Below are positions 41,908 to 50,740 of a DNA stretch of 64,000 bases, piece after piece. Origin of the DNA: Alistipes sp. (GTDB taxonomy: Bacteria; Bacteroidota; Bacteroidia; Bacteroidales; Rikenellaceae); assembly GCA_020026415.1 (NCBI GenBank), contig JAHHQL010000009.1, positions 22,247 to 86,246 on the forward strand, in the 5' to 3' direction. The translations under genes were made by a program, and so were the position numbers. Within the stretch, counting starts at the first letter, position 1, and each line of letters starts with the position of its first letter. The notes under the pieces are model-generated. The model saw only the letters and a list, made by a program, of their open reading frames with translations, had not been told where the DNA came from and made no database searches.

Positions 41908-42557
41908 ATATTTTGAGAAAAAAATGTATTTTTTTGTGATTTTTCTTTGTTCAGGCCTCCAAAACCCTCTTTTTACCCTTCGGAATACCCTTTTCACGGG
42001 GTAAAACGGAGGGCGGAGCAGGTCTGGAAATTCTGGATTTTTCCGAAAAGAAAGTCGCGCCGACCTTGAAATTTCCCGGAAAAGTTGTTTCGTGGGCTTT
42101 GAAAAACGTCTCTTTACCTGTGGATTTTCCGTGATTTCTCGGAAAAATCGGCGGGAAAAGGGCGGTCGGAGTAAAATTCGGGGGGGCGGATTTATGCGGA
42201 AAATCGGGGTGAGAGTTTTTTCCGGGTGAGAAAGAGTGTGGAGGGAGTCGGTTAGTTCGAGATTTTGGGCGGTGTGTGGACAAGGAGTTGCGGGAAATTG
42301 TGGCGTGATGTGATCGGGCGTAGCAGAGGGGCGGGGCGGTTGTGAAATGAGGCAGGAAACGGTAACATGTCCAACAGCGGGGGAAATACGGGCGGGATCG
42401 GACGGTGGTTGGTCGCGGAACAAAGCATACGGACAGCACGGAGCGGCGTTGGGAAAGGGCGGGATGGTTTGCTGCGGTATGGTGTCCGACGTGGGGAAGT
42501 GTATATATGGGAAACGCCCTATATAATGGGAAAACCGCTTCCCGTCCCGTCAAGGCA
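41908..42557. other. Long gene-free spacer between tRNA-Glu and aspA
   Basis: About 650 nt without a supported gene. 42140-42500 is again G/A-rich on the + strand. A TATATGGG-AAACG-CCCTATATA inverted repeat with one bulged T is near 42500-42525. Open frames on either strand have compositions that reflect the base bias and resemble no family. Confidence 0.5.
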
Positions 42558-42592
42558 CAAAAAAGCCGACTTTCACAAGGGAAAGTCGGCTT
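42558..42592 (-). terminator. Intrinsic terminator of aspA
   Basis: On the minus strand AGCCGACTTTC and GAAAGTCGGCT form an 11-bp stem followed by TTTTTTG, about 27 nt behind the aspA stop. Confidence 0.85.
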
Positions 42593-42618
42593 CATATCGG
42601 AAATATCCCGAAAGGGGC

Positions 42619-44049
42619 TTATTTCTTGAATACGCGCGGGCGAACCATGTTCTCAGGCTTCAGAATGTCGTCTAATTCCTCTTTCGACATCAGTTTGTGC
42701 TCCAGAACCAGATCGTAGATGCCCTTGCCCGATACCAGTGCCTCTTTGGCCAGCATGGTCGAGGTCTCGTAGCCGAGGTAGGGGTTCAGAGCGGTTACCA
42801 GACCGATGCTGTGGTAAACCATGTTGCGGCAAACGTCCTCGTTGGCGGTGATGCCCACGATACATTTCTCACGCAGGGTGTTCATGGCGTTGATCATCAT
42901 TTCGATGCTTTCGAACATGCAGTGTACGATGACAGGCTCCATGACGTTCAACTCCAACTGTGCGGCCTCGGCAGCGGCCGTAATGGTCAGATCGTTACCG
43001 ATGACGCGGAAGCAAACCTGATTGACCACTTCGGGGATAACGGGGTTCACCTTACCCGGCATGATCGACGAACCCGGCTGACGTGCGGGCAGGTTGATCT
43101 CGTGCAGACCCGTGCGGGGACCCGATGCCATCAGACGGAGGTCGTTACAGATCTTCGACAACTTGACGGCCAGACGTTTCTGGGTCGAAGAGTTCATCAC
43201 GAATGCGCTCGTGTCGTTCGTCACGGCGATCATGTTGTGTGCCTTGAACAGGGGAAGACCCGTGATTTCGGCCAAGTGCTTCGTGCAGAGTTCGGCGTAG
43301 TTGGGTTCTGCGCAGATACCCGTACCGATTGCGGTGGCACCCATGTTGATCTCATAGAAATATTTGACGTTCTCCTCCAATACGGCGATCTCGTCCTTGA
43401 GGGTTGCGGCATACGAATCGAACTCCTGACCTACGGTCATGGGCACGGCATCCTGCAACTGGGTACGACCCATCTTGATGACGTGGGCAAACTCCTTGCC
43501 TTTGGCCTCGAATGCGGCCACCAACTCCTTCAACGAAGCAACGAGTTTTGCGATGCTGCGCACCATGGCCAGATGAATGGCGGTGGGGTAAGCGTCGTTG
43601 GTCGATTGCGAAAGGTTTACGTTGTTGTTGGGGTGGCAGTATTTGTACTCGCCCTTCTTGTGACCCATCAACTCCAGAGCGCGGTTTGCGATGACCTCGT
43701 TGGCGTTCATGTTGGTCGAAGTACCTGCACCGCCCTGTACCATATCGACGACAAAATGCTCGTCGAACTTGCCGGCTTTCACCTCTTCGCAGGCCTTGAT
43801 GATGGCCTCGGCGATGGCGGGATCCAGAATGCCGAGATCGCGGTTTGCCATGGCGGCACCCTCTTTGGTTTCGGCAAGACCCTTGATAAATTCGGGGAAC
43901 ATGTCGAGCGTTACACGGCTGATTTTGAAGTTTTCAACGGCACGCATGGTCTGCACGCCGAAATAGTATTCAACAGGAACTTCCATGTCGCCGATCAAGT
44001 CATGCTCGTGGCGGGTTTCTCCTGAAAGGGGAGCGTTTGTAATGTTCAT
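42619..44049 (-). CDS. aspA: Aspartate ammonia-lyase
   Basis: A 476-aa member of the fumarase/aspartase superfamily, which converts L-aspartate to fumarate and ammonia. The superfamily signature GSSIMPGKVNPV is at residues 326-337, with the catalytic Ser in it, and GGAGTSTNMNANEV is at 106-119. Aspartase rather than fumarase C is favoured by the N-terminal HDLIGDMEVP and YFGVQTMRAVENF (fumarases have WGAQTQRS). Fumarate made this way feeds anaerobic fumarate respiration, which fits a Bacteroidales gut organism. It is monocistronic, with its own promoter. Confidence 0.93.
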   Translation of the reverse strand: MNITNAPLSGETRHEHDLIGDMEVPVEYYFGVQTMRAVENFKISRVTLDMFPEFIKGLAETKEGAAMANRDLGILDPAIAEAIIKACEEVKAGKFDEHFVVDMVQGGAGTSTNMNANEVIANRALELMGHKKGEYKYCHPNNNVNLSQSTNDAYPTAIHLAMVRSIAKLVASLKELVAAFEAKGKEFAHVIKMGRTQLQDAVPMTVGQEFDSYAATLKDEIAVLEENVKYFYEINMGATAIGTGICAEPNYAELCTKHLAEITGLPLFKAHNMIAVTNDTSAFVMNSSTQKRLAVKLSKICNDLRLMASGPRTGLHEINLPARQPGSSIMPGKVNPVIPEVVNQVCFRVIGNDLTITAAAEAAQLELNVMEPVIVHCMFESIEMMINAMNTLREKCIVGITANEDVCRNMVYHSIGLVTALNPYLGYETSTMLAKEALVSGKGIYDLVLEHKLMSKEELDDILKPENMVRPRVFKK

Positions 44050-44102
44050 AATTTTATAAGTATTTTATGGTTGTTTGTAATTTCCGTGTTACTATATCTA
44101 TA

Positions 44103-44110
44103 CAAAGATA
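44103..44110 (-). promoter_or_regulatory. -7 box of the aspA promoter
   Basis: On the minus strand TATCTTTG, a perfect -7 box about 54 nt before the aspA ATG. No strong -33 element is seen. Confidence 0.6.
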
Positions 44111-44234
44111 ACCAATCTCGGTGAAGATTGCTACAAGAATGTGAAATTATTTTGCCCTTTCGTCCCGAAACTGCCATAATGTGATGAAAAACAGCAAAAA
44201 GAACGATATATTTTTCAGATTCGGCAAAAATTGT

Positions 44235-44242
44235 TACCTTTG
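44235..44242 (+). promoter_or_regulatory. -7 box of the rplY-pth promoter
   Basis: TACCTTTG matches the consensus and lies about 92 nt before the rplY ATG. TTTTTC at 44211 is a weak -33 candidate. Confidence 0.55.
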
Positions 44243-44333
44243 TCCCGATAACAGGCGGATGTGGGATGCGGCCTTTTGTGGAGGCCGTGTTGAGAACCGC
44301 CGGAGGTAACACTTTAAAATTTATTCTGACACA

Positions 44334-44894
44334 ATGAAAACTATTGCTGTAAAGGCTATTGCCCGTGCCGATTTCGGTAAGAAGGCTGCCAAGGCTATCC
44401 GCCGCGAGGGTCTGGTTCCCTGCGTTTTGTGCGGTAACGGCGAGACGATCAACTTCACGATCGATCCCCGCGAGGTAAAACCCCTGATCTACACCCCTAA
44501 TTCGTATCTCGTAGAGTTGGATTTCGGTGACAAGAAAGAAAAGGCCGTTTTGCGTGAGACTCAGTTCCACCCCGTACGCGAGGAGATCCTGCACATGGAC
44601 TTCTTCCGTGTGAGCGAGGGCAAACCCGTTGCCATCACGGTTCCCGTGCGTCTGACCGGTAACGCCGAAGGTGTTAAGGTCGGCGGTAAACTCGTGCTGT
44701 CGGCTCGCAAACTGACGATCGCCGCTCTGGAAGAGAACCTGCCCGACGAAATCGTTGTTGATGTTACGAATCTGGGCGTCGGTCACACCATCTTCGTCGG
44801 TGACCTGAAGTATGAGAACATTCAGTTCGTTACTCCCGCTTCGGCTGCCGTATGTGCTGTTCGCGTAACCCGTGCTTCGCGTGGTGCCGAATAA
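44334..44894 (+). CDS. rplY: 50S ribosomal protein L25 / general stress protein Ctc
   Basis: A 186-aa protein that binds 5S rRNA. Residues 1-92 form the L25 domain (RADFGKKAAKAIRREGLVPC, RETQFHPVREEILHMDFFRV), and about 95-186 the TL5/CTC C-terminal domain (VTVPVRLTGNAEGVKVGG, LPDEIVVDVTNLGVGHTIFV). This two-domain form is the Ctc type, longer than E. coli L25 (94 aa). It lies 22 nt ahead of pth, an order found in many bacteria. Confidence 0.96.
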   Translation: MKTIAVKAIARADFGKKAAKAIRREGLVPCVLCGNGETINFTIDPREVKPLIYTPNSYLVELDFGDKKEKAVLRETQFHPVREEILHMDFFRVSEGKPVAITVPVRLTGNAEGVKVGGKLVLSARKLTIAALEENLPDEIVVDVTNLGVGHTIFVGDLKYENIQFVTPASAAVCAVRVTRASRGAE

Positions 44895-44916
44895 TTAATC
44901 TGCGGTTAAGGCGATT

Positions 44917-45480
44917 ATGAAATACCTTATTGTTGGGTTGGGTAATATCGGCGCGGAATATGCCGAAACCCGTCACAACATCGGTTTTAAAGTGTTGGAT
45001 GCACTCGCTGAGGCATCCAACACTTCTTTTACCACCGCCCGATACGGCGATGTGGCCGAGGCGAAGTGGAAGGGGCGCACGCTCATCCTGTTGAAGCCTT
45101 CGACCTACATGAATCTTTCGGGTAAGGCGGTGCGTTACTGGATGGATGCCGAGAAGATCGAGCGGGAGAACCTCTTGGTGATTTCGGACGACATCAATCT
45201 TCCGTTCGGACAACTCAGACTCCGTCCCAAAGGATCGGCCGGCGGTCACAACGGACTGAAGAACATTGCCGAACTGCTCGGCACGGAGGAATATGCACGC
45301 ATGCGTTTCGGCGTGGGCGGTGATTTTCCCCGCGGGCATCAGGTCGATTATGTGTTGGGCGAGTGGACAGAGGAGGATCGAAAGACCATGCCCGACCGCC
45401 TGAAGGTGTTTGTCGATGCCGTCCGATCGTTTGCAACGGTGGGATTGGCTCAGACGATGAACTTCTTCAACAAGAAATAG
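44917..45480 (+). CDS. pth: Peptidyl-tRNA hydrolase
   Basis: A 187-aa enzyme that frees tRNA from peptidyl-tRNAs dropped by the ribosome. The active-site residues are in place: N10 and H20 in GLGNIGAEYAETRHNIGF, and Asp in ISDDINLPFGQLRLRPKGS, followed by SAGGHNGLKNI. The start follows rplY closely, so they are probably cotranscribed. Confidence 0.97.
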   Translation: MKYLIVGLGNIGAEYAETRHNIGFKVLDALAEASNTSFTTARYGDVAEAKWKGRTLILLKPSTYMNLSGKAVRYWMDAEKIERENLLVISDDINLPFGQLRLRPKGSAGGHNGLKNIAELLGTEEYARMRFGVGGDFPRGHQVDYVLGEWTEEDRKTMPDRLKVFVDAVRSFATVGLAQTMNFFNKK

Positions 45481-45513
45481 AAAATTCTTTTACCACAATA
45501 TTATTTGCGAAAC

Positions 45514-45551
45514 AGCGGAATGGCTTTCTCGGAGGCGATTCCGCTGTTTTA
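45514..45551 (+). terminator. Intrinsic terminator of rplY-pth
   Basis: AGCGGAAT at 45514-45521 pairs with ATTCCGCT at 45538-45545, followed by GTTTTATTTTA. Confidence 0.8.
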
Positions 45552-45707
45552 TTTTACCCGTCGGAGGAGGCGGAAAATCGGGGGGCGGAAACGGCGGGAC
45601 AACGATTCGGGGGCGTGGCGCGGAAAATGGAGGAACAACCGATTCGGAGACGAGGTGGAAAAAACACAGTATAACTCCTTTGGGGAAAAATCTCCCCGAC
45701 CGATAAT

Positions 45708-45746
45708 AAAATAGCGGAACTGCACTTTGGCAATTCCGCTATTTTT
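45708..45746 (-). terminator. Terminator of the EEP-yhcH transcript
   Basis: AATAGCGGAA and TTCCGCTATT around a TGCACTTTGGCAA loop. On the minus strand the hairpin leads into TTTTATTAT and follows the yhcH stop by about 20 nt; it could work in both directions. Between it and the pth terminator no gene is seen. Confidence 0.75.
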
Positions 45747-45765
45747 ATTTGACCCTTTCGGGGGC

Positions 45766-46215
45766 TTATCGGCGAACCTTGACGATGATCTTACGGATCT
45801 TACCCTCGCCGACCATCGGTGCGTGACCGTCTTCGGGCATGAGGATCGTGAACTGACCGGGGATGAGCGTGTAGTAGGTCTGGGGTACATCATCGTAGAA
45901 GCAGATGTCCTTCTCGACGTTGAACTCGCCCTGCGGCTTATGCAGGTGACGACGCTCGCTCCATCCGAAGGCCTCTTTTTCGCCGCGGATCAGAATTTGA
46001 ATGTCGATGTAGTTGTCGTGTACCTCCAGCGGTGCGTTTTCGGGCTTCTTCAGATCCACGTCCATGACGTTTACGAAGATGTTGTTGCCGTCCAGATCGT
46101 GACGACCTGCCTCGACGCTGTTCCAGTCGGTGGCAGCCACCAACTCGAAGGCCTGTTTCAGACGCGGGCTCAACGAATAGTAGAGCGGGGCGTTTTTCAA
46201 AGAGTCTAAAACCAT
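45766..46215 (-). CDS. YhcH/YjgK/YiaL (DUF386) family protein
   Basis: A 149-aa cupin-like protein. GRHDLDGNNIFVNVMDVDLK and HDNYIDIQILIRGEKEAFGW match the family, and the metal-binding residues (HDNYIDIQ; later MPEDGHAPM) are present. Relatives include EbgC and NanQ; NanQ speeds sialic-acid anomer conversion, and others are linked to sugar metabolism. The substrate is unknown. It is the last gene of a minus-strand group behind the EEP gene (19-nt spacer). Confidence 0.88.
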   Translation of the reverse strand: MVLDSLKNAPLYYSLSPRLKQAFELVAATDWNSVEAGRHDLDGNNIFVNVMDVDLKKPENAPLEVHDNYIDIQILIRGEKEAFGWSERRHLHKPQGEFNVEKDICFYDDVPQTYYTLIPGQFTILMPEDGHAPMVGEGKIRKIIVKVRR

Positions 46216-46234
46216 GTTGTTATAAATTTGTGTG

Positions 46235-47380
46235 TCAGTTGTTCGTTTTTGTCTTGCGCAGACGCACCACGACGGGCAGGTGATCCGAAGCCGTTACCGA
46301 GTCGGGCACCTCGTAACTGAGGGTCTCGAAATCATCCGAGCGGAGGATGTAGTCGATGCGCAGGGTGTTGAAAAATCCGCGGTAAGTGTGCGAATAACCC
46401 GATCCGCAGTCGCTGAAGGCATCGCTCAGGTCGTCCGACATCGTGTGGTAGGCATACGACATCGGCGTGTCGTTGAAATCGCCGCAAACGATCCTTCGGC
46501 GGGGACTTCGGGCGATGACCCCGGCGATGGTGTCCACCTGACGGGCGCGCAGGATGCTGTTGTCCGAGAAACGGCGGAAGATGCTCTTCACGCGCTCCTC
46601 GCGGGCGGTGTCCTTCTGGAAGAGGTGGTTTGTGAGGTAGTCGTTGTCGGCGGATTTGATGGCGGTGGACATCAGATGGTTGTTGAATACGCGCACCGTG
46701 TCGCCGTCGAGGTTGATGTCCACCCACACCGAAGTTCGCGGTGAAAGTACCTCGCCCGAACGCAGGATCTTGTACTTCGAGAAGATGCACATCGGCACAA
46801 AATCGACCGAGTCGGCTTCATCAACCGCCTTGCCGAAGAATTTGCATTGGTAACGCTGATAGAGCAGCCCCACGCGGTCGCTTCGGTCGGCCAGACGCGG
46901 GTTGTACTCCTGCAAACAGATGATGTCGGGGTCGGCGGCCTCGATCAGATCCATCACTTCATTGACGCTCGACTGCCCCTCGTCGTTGTAGAACCAGCGC
47001 AGGTTGTAGGTCATCACCTTGAAAGCGTTGCGGTAACTCTGTTCGCCGTATTCGCGGCCGATTTCGGGTCGGTAGAATAACGACACGTAGGCGAATCCCA
47101 CGACCGCCAGTCCGAGCATGATGCCTGCCCGTATCCAACGCCAGCGGATGATCCAGTAGAGCGTCAGAATGAGCGTGGCGATATAGGTGACGGGAGCCAC
47201 CAGACCGAGTGCGGCGAAGAACCACATGCGGTGCGGCGAAAGAAAAGGCACGAAAAGGGTGATCGCGCCCGCGATGATGACAAGCATCATCAGCAGGGTC
47301 ATTGCGCCGTCGAGCAGGGGCAGAAGCAGACCGCGTCGGTTTTTCGGCGGGCGTCGAAAGTCGGAATAGTAGTCTTCCAT
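46235..47380 (-). CDS. Endonuclease/exonuclease/phosphatase (EEP) family membrane protein
   Basis: A 381-aa protein. Three hydrophobic segments lie in residues 18-105, followed by an EEP domain on one side of the membrane. Catalytic motifs are all visible: VMTYNLRWF (Asn), DIICLQEYN (Glu), NNHLMS (His), CGDFNDTPM (Asp, Asn), RIDYILRSDD (Asp), and ASDHLPVVV (Asp-His). Family members cut phosphodiester bonds in nucleic acids, lipids or inositol phosphates; the membrane anchor favours a lipid or extracytoplasmic substrate, but this is inference. It follows the rhomboid gene by 6 nt. Confidence 0.88.
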   Translation of the reverse strand: MEDYYSDFRRPPKNRRGLLLPLLDGAMTLLMMLVIIAGAITLFVPFLSPHRMWFFAALGLVAPVTYIATLILTLYWIIRWRWIRAGIMLGLAVVGFAYVSLFYRPEIGREYGEQSYRNAFKVMTYNLRWFYNDEGQSSVNEVMDLIEAADPDIICLQEYNPRLADRSDRVGLLYQRYQCKFFGKAVDEADSVDFVPMCIFSKYKILRSGEVLSPRTSVWVDINLDGDTVRVFNNHLMSTAIKSADNDYLTNHLFQKDTAREERVKSIFRRFSDNSILRARQVDTIAGVIARSPRRRIVCGDFNDTPMSYAYHTMSDDLSDAFSDCGSGYSHTYRGFFNTLRIDYILRSDDFETLSYEVPDSVTASDHLPVVVRLRKTKTNN

Positions 47381-47386
47381 GGTTTT

Positions 47387-47992
47387 TTAGAAGAAGATTT
47401 TACCCTTGCGTTTCCACCACAGGAGCAACATCAGACCCCACAGCATACCGCCCACATGGGCGAAGTGAGCCACATGACCGGCACCGCGCCAGCCGAGGAA
47501 GAGTTCGATGGCGGCGTAGATGATGACGAACCATTTGGCCTTGATGGGGATGGGCGGAATCAGAAGCATGATGGTCGAGTTGGGGTGCATCACGCCGAAC
47601 GCCAGCAACAATCCCATCACGGCACCCGAAGCACCGATCAAAAGAATGGGAAGTTCTCCGAGGAGGACGGCGGTCAGATACTGAATCAGAGCGGCACCCA
47701 CACCGCAGACCATATAATAGATCAGAAAACGCTTTTGGCCGAGTTCGTATTCCAGTGTCGTACCGAACATGTAGAGGGCGAACATATTGAAGAAAATATG
47801 GTCGAGGTCGGCATGCAGGAACATATAGGTGATGAACTGGTAGGTGTGAAACCACGGCGTTCCGAGGGCAAGCGCACCAAATTCGCGGATCCAGCCTCCG
47901 ATGGGAAGCAGAGCCGTGGCCATATAGACCAGCACGTTGATGATGATCAGATTCTTGACTACGGGCGAGGGGGACGGAAAGTATAAATTCAT
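47387..47992 (-). CDS. Rhomboid family intramembrane serine protease
   Basis: A 201-aa protein with six likely membrane segments. The catalytic Ser is S122 in LIGASGAVMG and the catalytic His H179 in AHFAHVGGM. HIFFNM (H65, N69) is the oxyanion-side motif of loop 1/helix 2. Rhomboids cut other membrane proteins within the bilayer; the substrate is unknown. It is encoded between mutL and the EEP gene, an order I recall as common in Bacteroidota. Confidence 0.93.
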   Translation of the reverse strand: MNLYFPSPSPVVKNLIIINVLVYMATALLPIGGWIREFGALALGTPWFHTYQFITYMFLHADLDHIFFNMFALYMFGTTLEYELGQKRFLIYYMVCGVGAALIQYLTAVLLGELPILLIGASGAVMGLLLAFGVMHPNSTIMLLIPPIPIKAKWFVIIYAAIELFLGWRGAGHVAHFAHVGGMLWGLMLLLWWKRKGKIFF

Positions 47993-48013
47993 GAGTTAAA
48001 AAGTGTTTAAAAT

Positions 48014-50137
48014 TCAGCCCAACTTCGAGCGGATCTCCTCCGCGGTAATCTCCGCGAGGATCATCTTGCCCGATGGCGAAAAACTAAAATCGGAAGATTG
48101 GAAAAGGCTCGAAAGCAGTTCGACGGCCTCTTCCGTGTGGAGCGGTCGTGTTGCGGGACATCGGTTCTGACGCGCCATCACGGCGGCGATCTTTTCGCGG
48201 CGCAGGGTCTCCAGATCGACGGGTGAAGAGAAGGCCTGCAACAATTCGAAGAGCAGCGAATCAATGCCTTCGGTGGAGATGTCGGCGGGAACTCCCTTCA
48301 GATCAATCGTGCCTTCGCCCGCAAAATCAATGTCGAATCCGAGGGCGGCAAATTCGACCTGATGCTCCTCCAAAAGCGTGTATTCGTCTATCGACAATTC
48401 CAGCCGTTCGGGGAAGAGCAACTGTTCGCTGACTGCCGATCCGTGGTCGAGCATTGCAAGATAGTGGTCGTATCGGATGCGTTCGCGGGCGCGTGTCACA
48501 TCGACCGCCGTCACCCGACCGTCGATCTGCACCAGAAGAATACCTCCCTTGAGCGACATCGGATTGCTCCAACGATGTTCGGTCGAAAGATCCAGTCGGG
48601 TTTGTTCGGGTTTCTCTTCGGACGGGATAAAGTCGAGGTGCGATTCCTCCTGTTGCGATTCAGCCCCGGAGACGATCTCCTCGAACTCCTCGGTTTTCGG
48701 CGTTTGGTTCGATTCGGACGAAAAGACTTCGAACACCTCGCGTCCGACACCGATTCCGTTCGTGGCGGGAAAACCTCCCGATACGGGGCGCGGCATGGGG
48801 CGCGGGGTGTGGCGGGACGGAAGGACGGAGAAATCCCGGATCTCGGCCGTCCGTTTCTCGAACTCGTCGCCTGAAACGAACTCTGCCTCCTCGGTCAAAG
48901 AGGAAATGTCGCCCGATGAAAATTCGGTGAACTCCTCCTCCTTTTTCGGTTGGCGGCCTTCGCCTTCGGGAAGATCGAATCCCGTGAACTCCTCCGTGGG
49001 TTCGAAGTTGTTCGCCCCCGAAAACTCCTGAAGGAAGGGGTTGTAACTGCTGTTCGACATGGCACGCGGTTCGCTGTAAACCGTACGGTCGTCCAACACG
49101 GGAATATCGACCGCCTCTTCGTGGTCGAAATCCATCATCGGAACGGCTCCCGTCTTGCCCAAGGTTTCGCGTACGGCGGCATTGACGATCTGCCATACGG
49201 CCTCCTCGTCGGAGAATTTCACCTCGGTCTTCTGCGGGTGGACATTCACGTCGATGCGGGCGGTGTCGATCTTGAGGTAGAGGAAGAACGAGGGTTGCGT
49301 CCCCACGGGGATCAATTTCTCGTAGGCCTTCAAAATCGCACTGACGATGTAGTTGCTCTTGAAGAAACGGCCGTTCACGAAGAGATATTGCTCGGCGTTG
49401 CGTTTCTTGGCGGAGGACGGCCGGCCGATGAATCCCGTGATCGAAGCGATCGACGTGTCGGCCGAAACATCCAGCAGATTGGCTTTTATGTGTTTGCCCA
49501 CCACATCCACGATGCGACCCGCAAGGGTGGTCGGCATCAGCGAATAGACGGGGGCATCGTTGGCGTAGAGTTCGAAGGCGATCTTCGGGTAGCAAAGTGC
49601 CACACGGCGAAATTCGCCCTTGATCTGCGTGGCGGAAGTCGTACTTTTATCCAGAAAGCGGCGGCGTGCGGGGACGTTGTAGAACAGGTTGCGCACGAAG
49701 AACTGCGACCCCACGGGACACATCACGGGATTCTGTCCCGCAAATTCGCCTCCGTTGATTTCGGTCTGCGTGCCCAACTCGTCACCCTCCTGACGCGAGC
49801 GCAATTCGACTTGCGCCACGGCGGCAATCGAGGGGAGTGCCTCACCGCGGAATCCGAAGGTCGAAAGGCGGTAGATATCCTCCACGCTGCTGATTTTGCT
49901 CGTGGCGTGGCGGTCGAACGCCAGACGTGCATCGACGGGCGACATACCGCATCCGTCATCGACAATCTGGATGAGTTCCTTGCCGCCGTCACGGAAATTG
50001 ACCTTGACGGAGCGTGCGCCCGCATCAATGGCATTCTCCATCATCTCCTTGACGACCGACGAGGGGCGGTTTACCACCTCGCCCGCCGCGATCTGATTGG
50101 CAACGACTTCGGGTAAAAGTTTGATCCGGTCGGCCAT
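48014..50137 (-). CDS. mutL: DNA mismatch repair protein MutL
   Basis: A 707-aa mismatch-repair ATPase that links MutS to downstream factors. The GHKL ATPase is intact: AAGEVVNRPSSVVKEMMENA near residues 18-37 (motif I Glu, Asn), VDDGCGMS, and TFGFRGEALPSIAAV. A long acidic linker (about 380-520) leads to the C-terminal dimer domain. The metal-binding nuclease motif DQHAxxE is not conserved: the matching place reads DVTRARERIRYD near residue 550. The final Cys/His cluster is also missing (FSPSGKMIL at the end). Its ATG overlaps the TAA of the preceding small gene by one base. Confidence 0.95.
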   Translation of the reverse strand: MADRIKLLPEVVANQIAAGEVVNRPSSVVKEMMENAIDAGARSVKVNFRDGGKELIQIVDDGCGMSPVDARLAFDRHATSKISSVEDIYRLSTFGFRGEALPSIAAVAQVELRSRQEGDELGTQTEINGGEFAGQNPVMCPVGSQFFVRNLFYNVPARRRFLDKSTTSATQIKGEFRRVALCYPKIAFELYANDAPVYSLMPTTLAGRIVDVVGKHIKANLLDVSADTSIASITGFIGRPSSAKKRNAEQYLFVNGRFFKSNYIVSAILKAYEKLIPVGTQPSFFLYLKIDTARIDVNVHPQKTEVKFSDEEAVWQIVNAAVRETLGKTGAVPMMDFDHEEAVDIPVLDDRTVYSEPRAMSNSSYNPFLQEFSGANNFEPTEEFTGFDLPEGEGRQPKKEEEFTEFSSGDISSLTEEAEFVSGDEFEKRTAEIRDFSVLPSRHTPRPMPRPVSGGFPATNGIGVGREVFEVFSSESNQTPKTEEFEEIVSGAESQQEESHLDFIPSEEKPEQTRLDLSTEHRWSNPMSLKGGILLVQIDGRVTAVDVTRARERIRYDHYLAMLDHGSAVSEQLLFPERLELSIDEYTLLEEHQVEFAALGFDIDFAGEGTIDLKGVPADISTEGIDSLLFELLQAFSSPVDLETLRREKIAAVMARQNRCPATRPLHTEEAVELLSSLFQSSDFSFSPSGKMILAEITAEEIRSKLG

Positions 50138-50538
50138 TACTCCTCCTCCTTATAATCGTTCGGTACGACGGTAATCGGTGCGTAGGGGTTGAACTCCTCG
50201 ACTTCGTTCTGCTCGGTACGGGGCGCAGAGGTGCGTGATGCCCGTGAGAAGACTTCCGCCAGACGCGGAACGAGGATGAAGATGACCAGCGCGACAATGA
50301 CTATGCCGAGTATGATCTTGACCAGCGAGCGTTCGCTTTTCTGCGTCATGCGTGCCGCGCGCGCCTCGCGTTGTGTGCGGATATATTGACCGGGACGGTA
50401 TTCACGATCGGCATCTTCCCGGCGTGTACCGCGTAATTCGGCACGGCGTTCTTCGCGTGCTTCCTTTTCGGGATCGTAATAGCGCGGAACATAGTTGAAC
50501 TTGTTCGCGTGTTTCTTGAACGGAGTGAAACCTAACAT
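50137..50538 (-). CDS. Hypothetical single-pass membrane protein upstream of mutL
   Basis: A 133-aa protein. The N-terminal part is very basic and charged, with FNYVPRYYDPEKEAREERRA near residues 14-33 and an RTQREARAARMTQKSERS stretch. One membrane helix follows (KIILGIVIVALVIFILVPRL, about 78-97), and an acidic end. By charge the N-terminus would be inside the cell. The FNYxPRYYD start recurs in Bacteroidota proteins of unknown function, but no role is known to me. The start is at ATG 50538; upstream in-frame sequence looks non-coding. The TAATG overlap with mutL points to cotranscription. Confidence 0.75.
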   Translation of the reverse strand: MLGFTPFKKHANKFNYVPRYYDPEKEAREERRAELRGTRREDADREYRPGQYIRTQREARAARMTQKSERSLVKIILGIVIVALVIFILVPRLAEVFSRASRTSAPRTEQNEVEEFNPYAPITVVPNDYKEEE

Positions 50539-50686
50539 AATCCTTGGTGTCTTTAGATATCGGATGTTGCCTCGTTTTCGGAGTGACATCCCGTTAATGG
50601 GGTAAAGATACAAATTATTGGCGGACTTTCGGAGGCTTGGGCGCAAGTTAATGTGTAAAAAATTTCGCTTTCCTGTCCCGCGGGTA

Positions 50687-50722
50687 CAAAAAAGGCGGAT
50701 CTTTTTGGAAATCCGCCTTTTG
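50687..50722 (-). terminator. Intrinsic terminator of grpE-dnaJ
   Basis: AAAAGGCGGAT and ATCCGCCTTTT around CTTTTTGGAA. On the minus strand it is followed by TTTTTTGT and lies just behind dnaJ. Confidence 0.85.
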
Positions 50723-50740
50723 GAATAGATCTTGGGAACG

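Noticed and set aside
41842..42595. Two minus-strand frames of about 200 codons between tRNA-Glu and aspA
   Set aside because: Low-complexity Arg/Pro/Phe composition, overlap with the tRNA or its promoter, and no motif.
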